From assembly GCA_022495005.1 (NCBI GenBank), contig JAGYXB010001010.1, forward strand, positions 992,001 to 1,056,000: 64,000 nucleotides of DNA, in the 5' to 3' direction. Below the pieces are notes generated by a model, which had not been told where the DNA came from, ran no database searches, and was given only the letters and a program-made list of their open reading frames with translations. This DNA is from Rhyacophila brunnea (lineage: Eukaryota > Arthropoda > Insecta > Trichoptera > Rhyacophilidae). The position numbers and the translations under genes were made by a program. Shown in pieces: positions 1-11,600 of this stretch; the first letter of the stretch is position 1; each line of letters starts with the position of its first letter.

Positions 1-848
1 TGGCGAATATGGTGGGTGGTCGACCAATTCGAACTTCAATTCTTCAATTTTAGCCATTGATCGTAAACATGTGTGAACACGGGCATTGTCCTGATAAAAG
101 AGGATTTTTTTCCCGTTTAAATGAGGCCATTTTTCTTCAATTTCGTTTTTTAGCTGGTCCAATAAAGATGCATAATAATCCCCTGTTATTGTTTTCCTTT
201 TTCCAAATAGTCAACGAAAATAATTCCACGTGCATCCCAAAATACAGTAGCCATAACCTTACCAGCTGATTTTACGGTTTTCGCCTTCTTTGGACATGGT
301 TCGCCTTTCGCAATCCACTGCTTTGACTGTTCTTTCGTCTCGGGAGCATAGTGGTGTATCCATGTTTCATCTACAGTCACAAAGCGACGAAAAAATTCAT
401 CCGGATTGCATTGCATGATCGACAACAGGGCTTTAGAGGCCACCACCCTATTGCGTTTATTGTCGACTGTGAGCAAACGCGGCACCCATCTTGCAGAAAT
501 ATTTTTCATGCCCAATTTGTCATGTAAAATAGAAATGACGCTACCTTTTGAGATCCCTGTAACCTCAATTATCTTACTCAACTTTAATCTTCGGTCACTT
601 AACACCATATCGTGGATTTTACTGATCATTTCTGGTGTAGTCACCTCTACAGGACGTCCTGAGCGTGGTTCATCCTTTGTTGATGTACGACCACGTTTAA
701 ATTCATTTAACCAGTTATAAATAGTTGCAAGTGAAGGAGCAGATATGCCGTGAACTAAATCCAACTCATTTTTTATTTCCTTTGCTGTTAACCCTTTTAT
801 ATTAAAATGTTTAATAACAGCTCTAAACTCAATTTTCCATTTTTCCAT
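1..848 (-). pseudogene. mariner transposase, one frameshift, 3' end off window
   Basis: The reading frame begins at ATG 848-846 (MEKWKIEFRAVIKHF) and runs without a stop to about 186. In order it shows a helix-turn-helix region (KEIKNEL to SLATIYNWLNEFKRG), the linker DEPRSGRP, a second helix-turn-helix, and the first catalytic aspartate in FVTVDETWIHHY followed by the usual KEQSKQW segment. At FVDYLEKGK one A seems to be missing from an A-run, which creates a stop two codons later. The next frame continues with TITGDYYASLLDQ, the second aspartate in LFYQDNA, and HPPYSP at the window edge. The third DD34D aspartate would fall just outside. A single visible lesion suggests a fairly recent copy. 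I read it as a non-functional mariner transposase with high confidence in the family. Confidence 0.9.
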
Positions 849-1021
849 TTTCCACAAGCAAATTTTTTTTTTAAATGTACGAAAACACACAACAACCCGA
901 CCAATCTGATTGAAACTTCGCAGCATACTGAATCGGTAGTGCCGCTGCATGAAAACAAACCGCTTACAGTACTAGTCGCGCCACTTGTCGGCTTTTCTAA
1001 GGACTTATTGACCCACCCTCG
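1..1021 (-). mobile_element. mariner-family DNA transposon, cut by left window edge
   Basis: The right boundary is placed at 1,021, where a terminal sequence starting CGAGGGTGGGTCAATAAG (read on the minus strand) abuts a TA dinucleotide at 1,022-1,023, the target used by mariner elements. A leader of about 170 bases separates it from the transposase start. The other end lies outside the window. The boundary is inferred from one end only. Confidence 0.8.
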
Positions 1022-1089
1022 TATTTTGAAAACACTTCTGGGAAAATAATATATTATAAGCAATAGAATAAAATCTTTTTTTGAAAAAA

Positions 1090-1290
1090 GTATGACACCA
1101 CGCAGGAATCGAATCTTCATCTCTCGGGTATCGTGCTCACGCACATAGACAACTATGCTAAAGGAGTCATACAAATTTTAACTAATGGCTTTTAATACTG
1201 ACTGAAGCGCTTTCTAAATTTAGCTACCATTGGCGATCGGCTTTTGTATTTTAAATCAAAGTACGTAATACTTACTAAAAGATAGTTCAT
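1090..1290 (-). mobile_element. SINE family A, copy 1 (tRNA-like head)
   Basis: Minus-strand sequence with a tRNA-like module (A-box-like TAGCATAGTTGTCTA, B-box-like GATTCGATTCC) preceded by about 110 bases reading AAAATACAAAAGCCGATCGCC and GAAGCGCTTCAGT. The same arrangement recurs on the + strand at 24,255-24,455. Two dispersed copies with a common layout show it is a repeat family and not a tRNA gene. Confidence 0.6.
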
Positions 1291-1629
1291 TATAGTTGAT
1301 TGCTATCTTTAGTAATACTGTTAGTATTGTCGATTGATTAATTTTCTATTCGTTACACGTATCATCACTATACTCGAACAACATCTTCTTGGCTAGGTGT
1401 TCTAACTAACTGTGAACTAACAAGCTCCTCCCATTTTTAACCGCAATTCCATTATAAAGTAACAAGCTCCTCCCATTTAGTCGACAACAGCGCTTTCCGG
1501 CTTTTGTCTAAATCTTCTTGTTGGAGAGTAGAAGCAAACGCTTTTGTTTGACTCTGAACCTACAGTTTATTGATAGCGATAATAATGAATTGAATGTTAA
1601 TTTATGAATCGTATCATTTTTAGACCACG

Positions 1630-2430
1630 CTTGAAATGGTCTTCTTCTTATTGTGCCATCCCCTAATGGAGGTCGGCCACCATCAAGGCGATCTTAGATT
1701 TGTCGTCTGCTACCCGGAACAGTTCAGTGGAGCTGCACTCGTACCAATCACGGAGGTTCTTAAGCCACGAAATGCGGCGCCGTCCTCAGCTACGCTTACC
1801 ATTTATCTTTCCTTGAATGAAAAGTTGGGGAATACTGTACTTTTGTCCTACCATGATGTGGCCGAGGTACTGTAGTTTCCTGGTTTTGATACTATGCAGA
1901 ACTTCTCGGTCCTTCCCCATTCGATTGAGAACTTCAGCATTTGTCACCCGGTCAGTCCAAGGAATTTTCAGGATGCGTCTACAGCCACATCTCGAAAGCT
2001 TCAAGTCTCCGTGACATCTCTTGGTTTAGCATCCATACTTCCATACCATAGAAAAGAATAATTGAGAGAACATAACAACGTACAATACGCAGTCTCAGAC
2101 CTAGGTTGATCTCGATTGCTAAGGAGGCGTCTCATTTTGAGAAAGGCACTCCAATTCTAGTTTTTATTTCCTGAGACTGGTCCCATTTCACATTGACCCA
2201 AATATTTATAATAAATATGTCACACGCTCGATTGGTTCGCTGTTAATGACACAATTTGTGTTGGTATCTGGTGTCGCTATTTTTGATATTAGTAATAGTT
2301 TTGTTTTCTTGAGGTTCATTTTTAAACCATAAGAATTACTGACCTCGTTAACCCTTTCTACTAGTTGATGTAAACTCTTTAAGCTATCAGCAATCAGCAC
2401 AGTGTCCGGCATATCGTATATTGTTATGTA
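1630..2430 (-). pseudogene. non-LTR retrotransposon reverse transcriptase relic
   Basis: The minus strand reads DTVLIADSLKSLHQLVERV then NSYGLKMNLKKTKLL, the end of an RT catalytic box (an eroded YADD at about 2,400) and the following conserved lysine-rich block. It continues with RRILKIPWTDRVTNAEVL, RKLQYLGHIM, and after one stop GRRRISWLKNLRDWYECSS. That is the order seen in the C-terminal half of insect non-LTR RTs. A frameshift beside the YADD box and a stop at the GKRS segment mark it as dead. The 5' half of the element is missing. Exact clade not determined. Confidence 0.75.
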
Positions 2431-2519
2431 CTATACTAGAAATATCCGTGTATACCGAGGTGGGGTTGAGGTCTGAACCACAGATCATTTATTTTATAGA
2501 TAATTGATTTATTTTCCAG

Positions 2520-2699
2520 AGGTCAGCAAGCGGTGCGCAGTGCGTGAGTCGACTGCGTGAGGTCCGTCTTCGAGTGGTCGCGGCAGACGTCTCTCTGAGT
2601 AGACTCGGTTCTTGCACACCTCGACTGCGCACACTCACGCTGGACGGAAGTGGGTTAACTTCACTGAGGGAGATCGGGACAGATTTGCGGTGTCTCACA
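2520..2699 (+). CDS. LRRC56: LRRC56 visible exon 1 (first LRRs)
   Basis: Acceptor TTTATTTTCCAG, donor ACA|GTAACT, 60 codons in phase 0. It encodes RLREVRLRVVAADVSLSRLG and the repeat LRTLTLDGSGLTSLREIG, which aligns with the family's L(K/T)LNGSxLxSLRDLG block. The frame is open through the acceptor with no Met, so translation starts in an earlier exon that I could not locate in 1-2,519. Confidence 0.85.
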
Positions 2700-5600
2700 G
2701 TAACTATTAAATTCAATTTTTAACACAATTATGAGATGTAGTATCGAGGCCAGATAGCTAAAATTAAATATATGTTGAGCGTGGCGAAGGGTGGAGGTAG
2801 GCTGTTAAGATCCGCCATGAATGGTGCATACTAAACTTTGTCAGTCATACGTATTTGTTTTTGTTGAAATAAGACTACAATTATGTATGATTTAAATGCA
2901 TAATTTCAGATATTTTATAGATATACGTGTATTTTATGCTTTTTATCTATTGTGGCTTGGTTTTCGCAAGGTTTAATTGAATTTAAAAAACACCATCTCT
3001 AAATTGTATCAATTCTTAGTTCAATAAAAACAAATACGTATGACTAACAGAGTGTAATGTACACTATTTATGGCTAATCTTAACAGTCTACCTCCACCCT
3101 TCGCTACTCGTTGCGACGCCCAGAAATAAGAGCACTTAGATCTATCGTAGGCAAATCCCTCAGGGATAGCATAAAAAGTAATAGGTAAATTCTATACCTT
3201 GGTTGGTAGAACGAACAACTGACGAACTACGAGCCCGAAACGTCAAGGAAAGAAGGAAGAATATACGCGGTGGAGACACAAGAATCTCTTTTTTATACTG
3301 TTTTTTAATACTGCTTAATACCATGTAATAATAAGAAAGCATTAAATAATAATGTAAGTAGAGATATAATGAACATTATTTTCTTAACTCTAATAAATAA
3401 ACCGTCTGACTGCGAGTAGATGTAGACGATTTACAGAAACGGAGTAGTGGGTTGAGAATGAGCAGGAAAATTTTCGGTGCCAAATTAAATAATCACCTGT
3501 ATTATATGTACCTATGCACATACTATAGTAATAAAAAATATTAAACAACGCCATAGTTTACTTTTAAAGTTAATTTGTAAAGGTTCATCATTTAGTATTA
3601 CCAAATTTAAATAACGATATACATATAATTAAAAGAAAGCATTAGGTATATGAACTGTCTTGTTATGGGTGAAAATACATTCTCTATTTTCGTAGATGAA
3701 CAGGATAGTATAAGTATATATTTTTATATACAATAATAACGAAAATCATTTTTTTTAAATTTCATCGGTTAAAATGGTAATACATAATATATGTATTTTG
3801 GTGATATTATATTGAATGTATCGGAAGGTGATAAAAATGTAATATGTGTACACAATACAAGAAAGCACCAAGGCTTATTAGATTTTATATTATGATCAGT
3901 TTTAAATTTAGGTGGATACGTCGTAAATATATTTTTTGGAATTTATATTCGTTCTTTATAAATTTCTATGAATATCTAATATATAAAAATTAATATTTGT
4001 GTGTTTGTTTGTTCGTATTTAATGCGCAGCCATACCGTTCATACGATTGCGATAAAACTTTGTAAACTTATTGCTTGCACTTGCGGGAAGAGTATAGGCT
4101 ATACTAATATATAAAATGAATGTCTGTCTGTCTGTCTATGTGTCTGTCCCGTATGCGTTCCTATACCATTCATCCGATTGCAATGAAATTTTGGTAAGTG
4201 GTTGTATGCATACCCATAAAGGTTTCTGAATTAGAAAAATCATCATCTTCTTCTTCTTCTTCATTATATTTTCTTTTATTCGTATGGTTCCTATACGATT
4301 CATCCGATTGCAATGAAATTTTGGTAAGTGGTTGTATGCACATCCATAAAGGTTTTTGAATTAGAAAAATTATCATCTTCTTCTTCTTCTTCATTCTATC
4401 TTCTTTTATTCGTATGGTTCCTATACCATTCATCCGATTGCGATGAAACCTTCGTCAGTTGTTGTGGTAACACCCGCAATGGTTTTGAATTAGTACAACT
4501 ATCTTCTTCTTCTTCTTCTATTCTATATTCTTCTATTCGTATGCGTTTCTATTCCATTCATCCGATTGCAATAAAATTTTTGTCAGTAATTGTGCCAACA
4601 CCCGCGAAGGTTTCTGAATTTTTACAACCATCTTCTTTTTCTTCTTCTTCATTCTATCTTCTTTTATTCGTATGGTCCCTATACCATTCATCCGATTGCA
4701 ATGAAACCTTCATCAGTTATTGTGGTAACACCCGCAATGGTTTTTTAATTAGTACAACCATCTTCTTCTTCTTCTTCTTCTATTCTATATTCTTTTATTC
4801 GTATGCGTTCCTATTCCATTCATCCGATTGCAATAAAATTTTCGTTAGTAATTGTGCCTACACCCGCGAAGGTTTCTGAATTAGTACAACCATCTTATTC
4901 TTCTTCTTCTTCATTCTATGTTCTTTTATTCGTATGGTCCCTATACCATTTATCCGATTGCGATGAAACCTTCGTCAGTTGTTGTGGTAACACCCGCAAT
5001 GGTTTTTGAATTAGTACAACTATCTTATTCTTCTTCTTCTTCTATTCTATATTCTTCTATTTGTATGCGTTTCTATTCCATTCATCCGATTGCAACAAAT
5101 GTTTCGTCAGTAACTGTGCCAACACCCACGAAGGTTTCTGAATTGGTACAACCATCTTCTTCTTCTATTCTATCTTCTATTCGTATGTGTTCCTATACCA
5201 TTCATCCGATTGCAATGAAATTTTGATCAACTGTTGTGCTCACGCCGCAAAGGTCTCTGAATTGTTACAACTATTTTCTTTTTCTTCTATTCTATCTTCT
5301 TCTATTTGTATGTGTTCTTATACCATTCATCCGATTGCGATGAAATTTTGACCAGTTGTTGTGAGCACGCCCGCGAAGAGTTCTGAATTAGTACAACCAT
5401 CTTCTTCTTCTTCTATTCGTATGCGTTCCTATACCATTCAACCGATTGCAATGAAACTTTGTGAGTTGTTGTGCCCTTGCCCGCAAAGGTTTCTGAATTA
5501 CTACAATCATCTTTTTCTTCTTCTATTTGTATGCGTTCTTATGCCATTCATCCGATTGTGATGAAATTTTGACCAGTTGTTGTGCGCAAGCCCGCAAAGG

Positions 5601-8600
5601 TTTTTGAATTAGTACAACTATCTTCTTCTTCTTCTATTCGTATGCGTTCCTATACCATTAATCCGATTGCAATGAAACTTTGGTGAGTTGTCATGCGCAT
5701 GCCCACGAAGGTTTCTGAATTATAAAATCATCTTCTTATACTATTCGTATGCGTTCCTATACCATTCATCCGATTGCGATGAAACTTTTATCAGTTGTTG
5801 TGCGCACACTTGCAAAGGTTTCTAAATTATTATTATATAAAATACAAAGTTTGTTGTTTGTTTGTTCCATCCAATTTTGATTTTTTTTTTACTACATATT
5901 TATATATAACATTAATAACGTTTTCATATTTTGGATTCGATATTAATTTAGTGTTCTTATGTTTGACCTTTACTCCTATTATAATTATTTTCATATTGCC
6001 ATATTGTATTACACAGATATTTTAATATTAAAGAAATAATAACCTCTTATTATTTTTCAAATATCTAAGATAAATATAACCACGAAGCGACCCCGTGCGA
6101 AGCCGGGTACTTCAGCTAGTAATATATATAATTTCTTTTTGAACTTTGGCTTTGTTGCCCTTTCGGGATTTCTTTCGGTATTCCTCCACGCCAATCCTCC
6201 TCTGGCTATTTTTTAAATCTTGCGGCTGTCTCAAATTCATTTGCGTTATTCCGTTTGACATACTTTTTTAAAAACCTAAAAAAGTTCTAAATAATGTTTG
6301 GCTCTCTTACACATCCAAAAATTAAGTAGTTTTTTTTTTTATTTATTCTGTAGACTTTTCTTTACGGCCAATGGAGAAAGCGCTGCTCTATAATCCAAAG
6401 AAATTGAACAAAGCCTTCTCTAGAATATTGCTTCCCAAACATTTTTGCGGCACGGCATACAATGATATAATTATTTATTCTGTAATCTGAGTATATAATA
6501 TTACATTTATCAAACTCTGACATTATTACATTTCCCATATTGCACCTTGTTAATTATTCTACTTACAATTTCACCTGAATATACCTAATTATAATTATTT
6601 ATATGATCAACCACAAAAATTTCATACATATTATTTTACCGAAACTTCAAACTAGCTACTAAAGATCTCTATTGGTGTATTTTATTACTTCCTCTACTTG
6701 ACTGCGAGGTATCCATAAAAGCATGTAGAAAAAAATGGTAATTTTATCAGCTGTCCTTTTTTCACATAACATAGTTTTTTCCTACTTCCATCTCACATAA
6801 TCGACAATAATTATTATATTACTAAAACTCATACAGTGATATAACTTTTGTGGGGGTACAAAGCTAATATGTGAATAAATTAGAAAACTTTAATTTAATA
6901 AGTACATTATTTATTGATGGTTTTTATTTTAAATATTCAATGCGTATCTAAAGACATTTAAAAAAATATTTTTATTTTTATTTTAAAAAATTTACTTAAT
7001 AAAAAGCAATACTTATACTTTTACAAGATTGTAATTTTTCTATTAAATTGTAGATTTTGTTAAAAAAAAAAAGTTACTCTTAGCCTTAATCAAACATATT
7101 CTATGGCTACGGGATATATAAAAGGTTGAGATTCTCTTCTCTCGCCATAGTACAAGCTCTTTGCAAGCCTTAACATTTTATAAAACTAAACCGTAATAAA
7201 ATAATAGTAGCAAATATACAAGCACGTGACGATCGCTACCCTTCTTAAGTCTTACCTGAGTTTATTTGAGTAGATTTGCTGTTTGGATAAGCTCCGGTGG
7301 TAAGCAGGCACTCATCCAATCCGTTAGAACAACAATAATTATTATTACCAGAGGGTATTTTGATAGCCGGAGGACGGAGGTACATATTATCATAGGCACG
7401 GATTTTATGAAGCATCCTTCGTTTCCGGTTCTCTCCACTTTCCCCTTTTATCACGGCTGTTTGTGACGTCAAACACTTGAGCACAAAAGACATCTGTACT
7501 TATCCATTATGAATTGTATTCTATAAATTCGTATTATGCTGCTGTCAGCAATAATTATCAAGCTTTTGGCATTGTTCGATTGTGGAGCTGAAGTATATAA
7601 AATTTTTGGTGAAAATATTTGATAATATGATTTATCAATGAAATTATATATTTTAACTCGGCAATCATTCAAAATGAAGTGTATCGACCAGAGGTGGTAT
7701 TTTGAAAGTACCTAATTAAGTTTTATCCCTCTCTCTGTCACGAAAATGTGTATACCGCACCGTGAGTGTAAAACCAAGGCATCTGCAAAAGACATATTTT
7801 GGATATCTTAGGGTTTGAAGTCTTGTTAGGAGAAATAGAGTTTCTAAAAAAAACCATAATATTTGGTTTATATCTACATTATATTGCATGTTCTTTCAGT
7901 TACTTACTTCACTTTTACATTATCAAGTTCACGACTTTTGCAGTTGTTTTCCACTTAATCTCGAAATTGAAAATTTTTCAGATGCCTTGGTTTTACACTC
8001 ACGGTGCGAGCCATATTAGGTGTTATTATAATATGTTATGCCAAATATTTTTTCTTAAAAAAATTATTTTGTCAAATTTATGTCTTTCAAATATATTATT
8101 TGTATCCATTGTTTTTTGTGATAAAGAAACTCTTATTTAGAGTTTTTATTTGTATTCGGTGATTAATGTCTGGGGTGTTTTTGTCACGGGTTATCTAATT
8201 GTCCTATTTCCGATTTAAGGTACTAATTATTTTAAGTCATAATATTATTATTATTGTAAGCATAATACGAATTAACTACTATTAATAAAAACATATATAA
8301 ATTCCACATAACTTAATTTATCTTTTTAAGAGATTTAGTACTTAAGTAGGTACCTACATGATAATTTATAAAATATTTCATCACTTCGTAGAAAGTTTAT
8401 TTTATTATAATCCATGTATTTAGATTGACAGATGTACGGATCGTTTTCATGTATTATTTGTTGATGTTTTTATGATGCGTTTGGAGGCTTCGTTGTAATA
8501 GTTACCCTGTTTGACAGTTTTTTCACGTCATCACATTATAAAAGATGGACATCTGTTTAAGATTTCGGATCTGCCTCTTGTGCTTGAAAAACACTCGCCA

Positions 8601-11600
8601 CTGACATCAATATAGGAAGAGATTGTATACGAGAATTACTTATAGTTATTACTTATTCCAGTAAAATCCAATTCCACATTTATATTTAATGAAAACGATC
8701 GTGAAAATTTGACTAAGTTTCCACTGATCAGATCAGAATCAAGCGTTTTAAGCTCCGTTAAAAGTGATTGTAAATGTTTTAGTAATCATTAAACTAAGCT
8801 TTCTAGCTAAAATTGTGATTATAATATAATATGTATTGCGGTCATTAACAGTTGAAAAATAAAATAAATATTTACACGTTAGTTGTCGGTAAAATAATAT
8901 TGACACAATATATAGTCAAAGGAAGGTAAATCATTTCATGAACTGAGACTGAATATTTCACAAATACATTGGTCGTAACAACTTTATTTACCAATGTACC
9001 TACTTATAGAACCAGGTCGATTGATTCAAAATAATTATAATCACATATTATGAAGAGTTTATTATGATTATTTAAATTAACAGAGCTTAAAATTATTTAT
9101 ATAGTACATATTCTTTGATATAATTGCAGTCGAAAGTTTATGTTTCCTTTATTCATTTCAATAGGTAGTTGAAAATTGCATATACAATCATATGGATAGT
9201 GCTTGTGCAAGTATTATAATATATTTTGTGAATAGTTATATCGAATATTTGTCTTGTCTTAAGTTGATTTGAATAATGTAAATGTAAAAATATACCTACA
9301 GAGTCAATATAGCCAAAGTTCACTTAAACATTTTGTGCGCCGAGCCATCGATATGAGTTTCTGGAAATGACACTTCAAAAGATCGTCCCAACGATGTCAC
9401 GTCAGGTTTCTGGGGAGTATTCATCCGTCGTCATGACGCAGCATCACAATCCCCAAAGGCTCTGTCTTGCCGATTGTTAAGTCTGATCTCCGCGAGTTCT
9501 ATGACCACTCGTGCGTGACGTGAATGCAAATCTGCCCCCCCCCCCCTCAGGTGCTTCGGGTGGCGAGGTGCGGCCTCGCGAATCTGGACGGGACCTTCGG
9601 TTTGACAACCCTGCGAGAATTGTACGCCGCTGACAACCACATCGCGAATGTCGGCCCTTGCGCAGCCCTGGAAAATATTCGAATCATCAATCTTGACAGG
9701 TAATCAATGAAAATATCCATACCACCAACCGAAGGATACTAACTAATTAAATCGTGTTAATATTATTGAACGTGTGTGTTTTTTACATACTTAGGAAAAT
9801 GCACATCAACTATTGGTCATTATAAGCAATATTATACATAAAAATATATAATATCAACATAAAAAGAAATGAGAATAACAAAAATAATAATATACTATGT
9901 AGTGTAGAAGATTTTGCATATTATTTTGAATAAAAATATCAATCATACTAAATCTAGTTACTACATAATTAATATACCCACGTAAAAATCTGTACAAGAA
10001 TATTATTTGTATAGTTGTAAAAATTATAAGTACATGTTTTTAATATTCTAATTATTAATTTCAGTTTCGTATTTTTCACTTGATATTTTATGTCCTTATG
10101 CACTATACATATGTATATTCTGTACGTATTTTTAAATTAATATACCTAATGTGTTTCTATCTAAATTGTATCAGCTAATTTAGATGATTAATGCGAATAC
10201 AATACAATATTTTGTTTTTGTAGGCTTTTTATTAGAAAACATCTGCTTTTACTGATTTTAAGTTCGCACTACGATAGCCTCAAATTAAATGTAGTATGAC
10301 ATAGTGAGGTAGGTAAGCTTACTAATCATTTATTATTATAAACACCATTTAAACCTATTTTTTACATCTTTCAAGTTTTATTGAGAATTTATTTTATAAA
10401 TAGTTTCCTTTACTATTTTTGTTGTGGAATTACAAGAAATTTATTTCATACCTATATAGTTCACAAGTACACAGTAGGCAATAATTCCGTGTATTATATT
10501 GGTCGATGCAATTCTTAACTATACATAATATATACTCCACTACCACACTTTAACCAATGGCCACCATTATGACCACGACTCATTGGCTTTCAACTATATG
10601 TTGTCATCGAGAATTCTCGAGAAATAATGAAAACAGTTGGATCTCGTTACTCTTTTTTTTTAAATCTTCTAGTTTTTTACTACCCAAGAAATTATCAATG
10701 AAAATCTCGAGAATTAGAGAAATGATTGCAATGTAAATAAAAATATAAATCGGAAGTATCCTTGCTAACATTAAATTTTTATTGCCAGATCTAACTTTTT
10801 TGAGAAAGCATGCAATTAGTTTTTAAAACATGCATTAGGCGCATAGCGTTAAATCTAACGTTTTTTCATACCACAAATAGTTTTAAATTTTACATAAAAC
10901 ATACTTAAAAATGAATCCTAAATAACGAAATATTTAAAATACAGTCACAGTTCGGCATGCAGAATTCCTGTTTTTGTTTTGCCCGAAGATCTTTGAGTTT
11001 TGATTCTGATCGGAATTCGTTCAATTTGCAGTTCTTTTTTAGCTATAGGGGAAAATAGGCCGTTAAATTAAGTATTTTTGACACTTTTTTAAAACAAAAT
11101 TTATTAAAATGTATTCGCTAATAATTTCCTGCTAATTAAATCCCAAAAACAGTAAAAAAAATCAATAAATTAATCTCAAATAATCGAGAATCAACAAAAT
11201 CTTGAATTCGATATACGAAAAAAGTTGAGAAAATAGTAGCTCTACTTCTAGGCATTGGTGGTACATGTAGACAGATTTTCATATATTCCATGTTTTCATC
11301 AGCACTATATTTGCAATTTAAGGACCATCGGAGTATCACCACTTCCTCATAATATATCCCTGATTTTGACTATTCCGGTCAATCGCGACTTATTGTCCTC
11401 CAGACTGTGAAATCCTGAATTTATCCAGATAATCATCGGAAATAAAATAATTTTAGTTATATTTGTTTTAAATCGAAAACGAATAGTCTACAATGTGCTA
11501 TTAACAAATCCATTCAAACGTTTACATTTCAGTCAACGCTATCAAATAAGCAAATACCAGTAACAAATTCGCTTCGCCGAGTGGCTCCCACGGGGTTGCT

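Noticed and set aside
406..720. Plus-strand frame of 104 codons
   Set aside because: It is the shadow of the mariner transposase on the opposite strand.
4170..5226. Open frames of up to 183 codons, very Ser/Phe-rich
   Set aside because: They are read-through of the tandem array with its TTC runs; the composition follows the repeat and no start, splice or domain evidence supports a gene.
4165..5830. CRISPR-like repeat/spacer appearance
   Set aside because: Whole units are repeated (107-132 bp) without unique spacers and the genome is an insect's.
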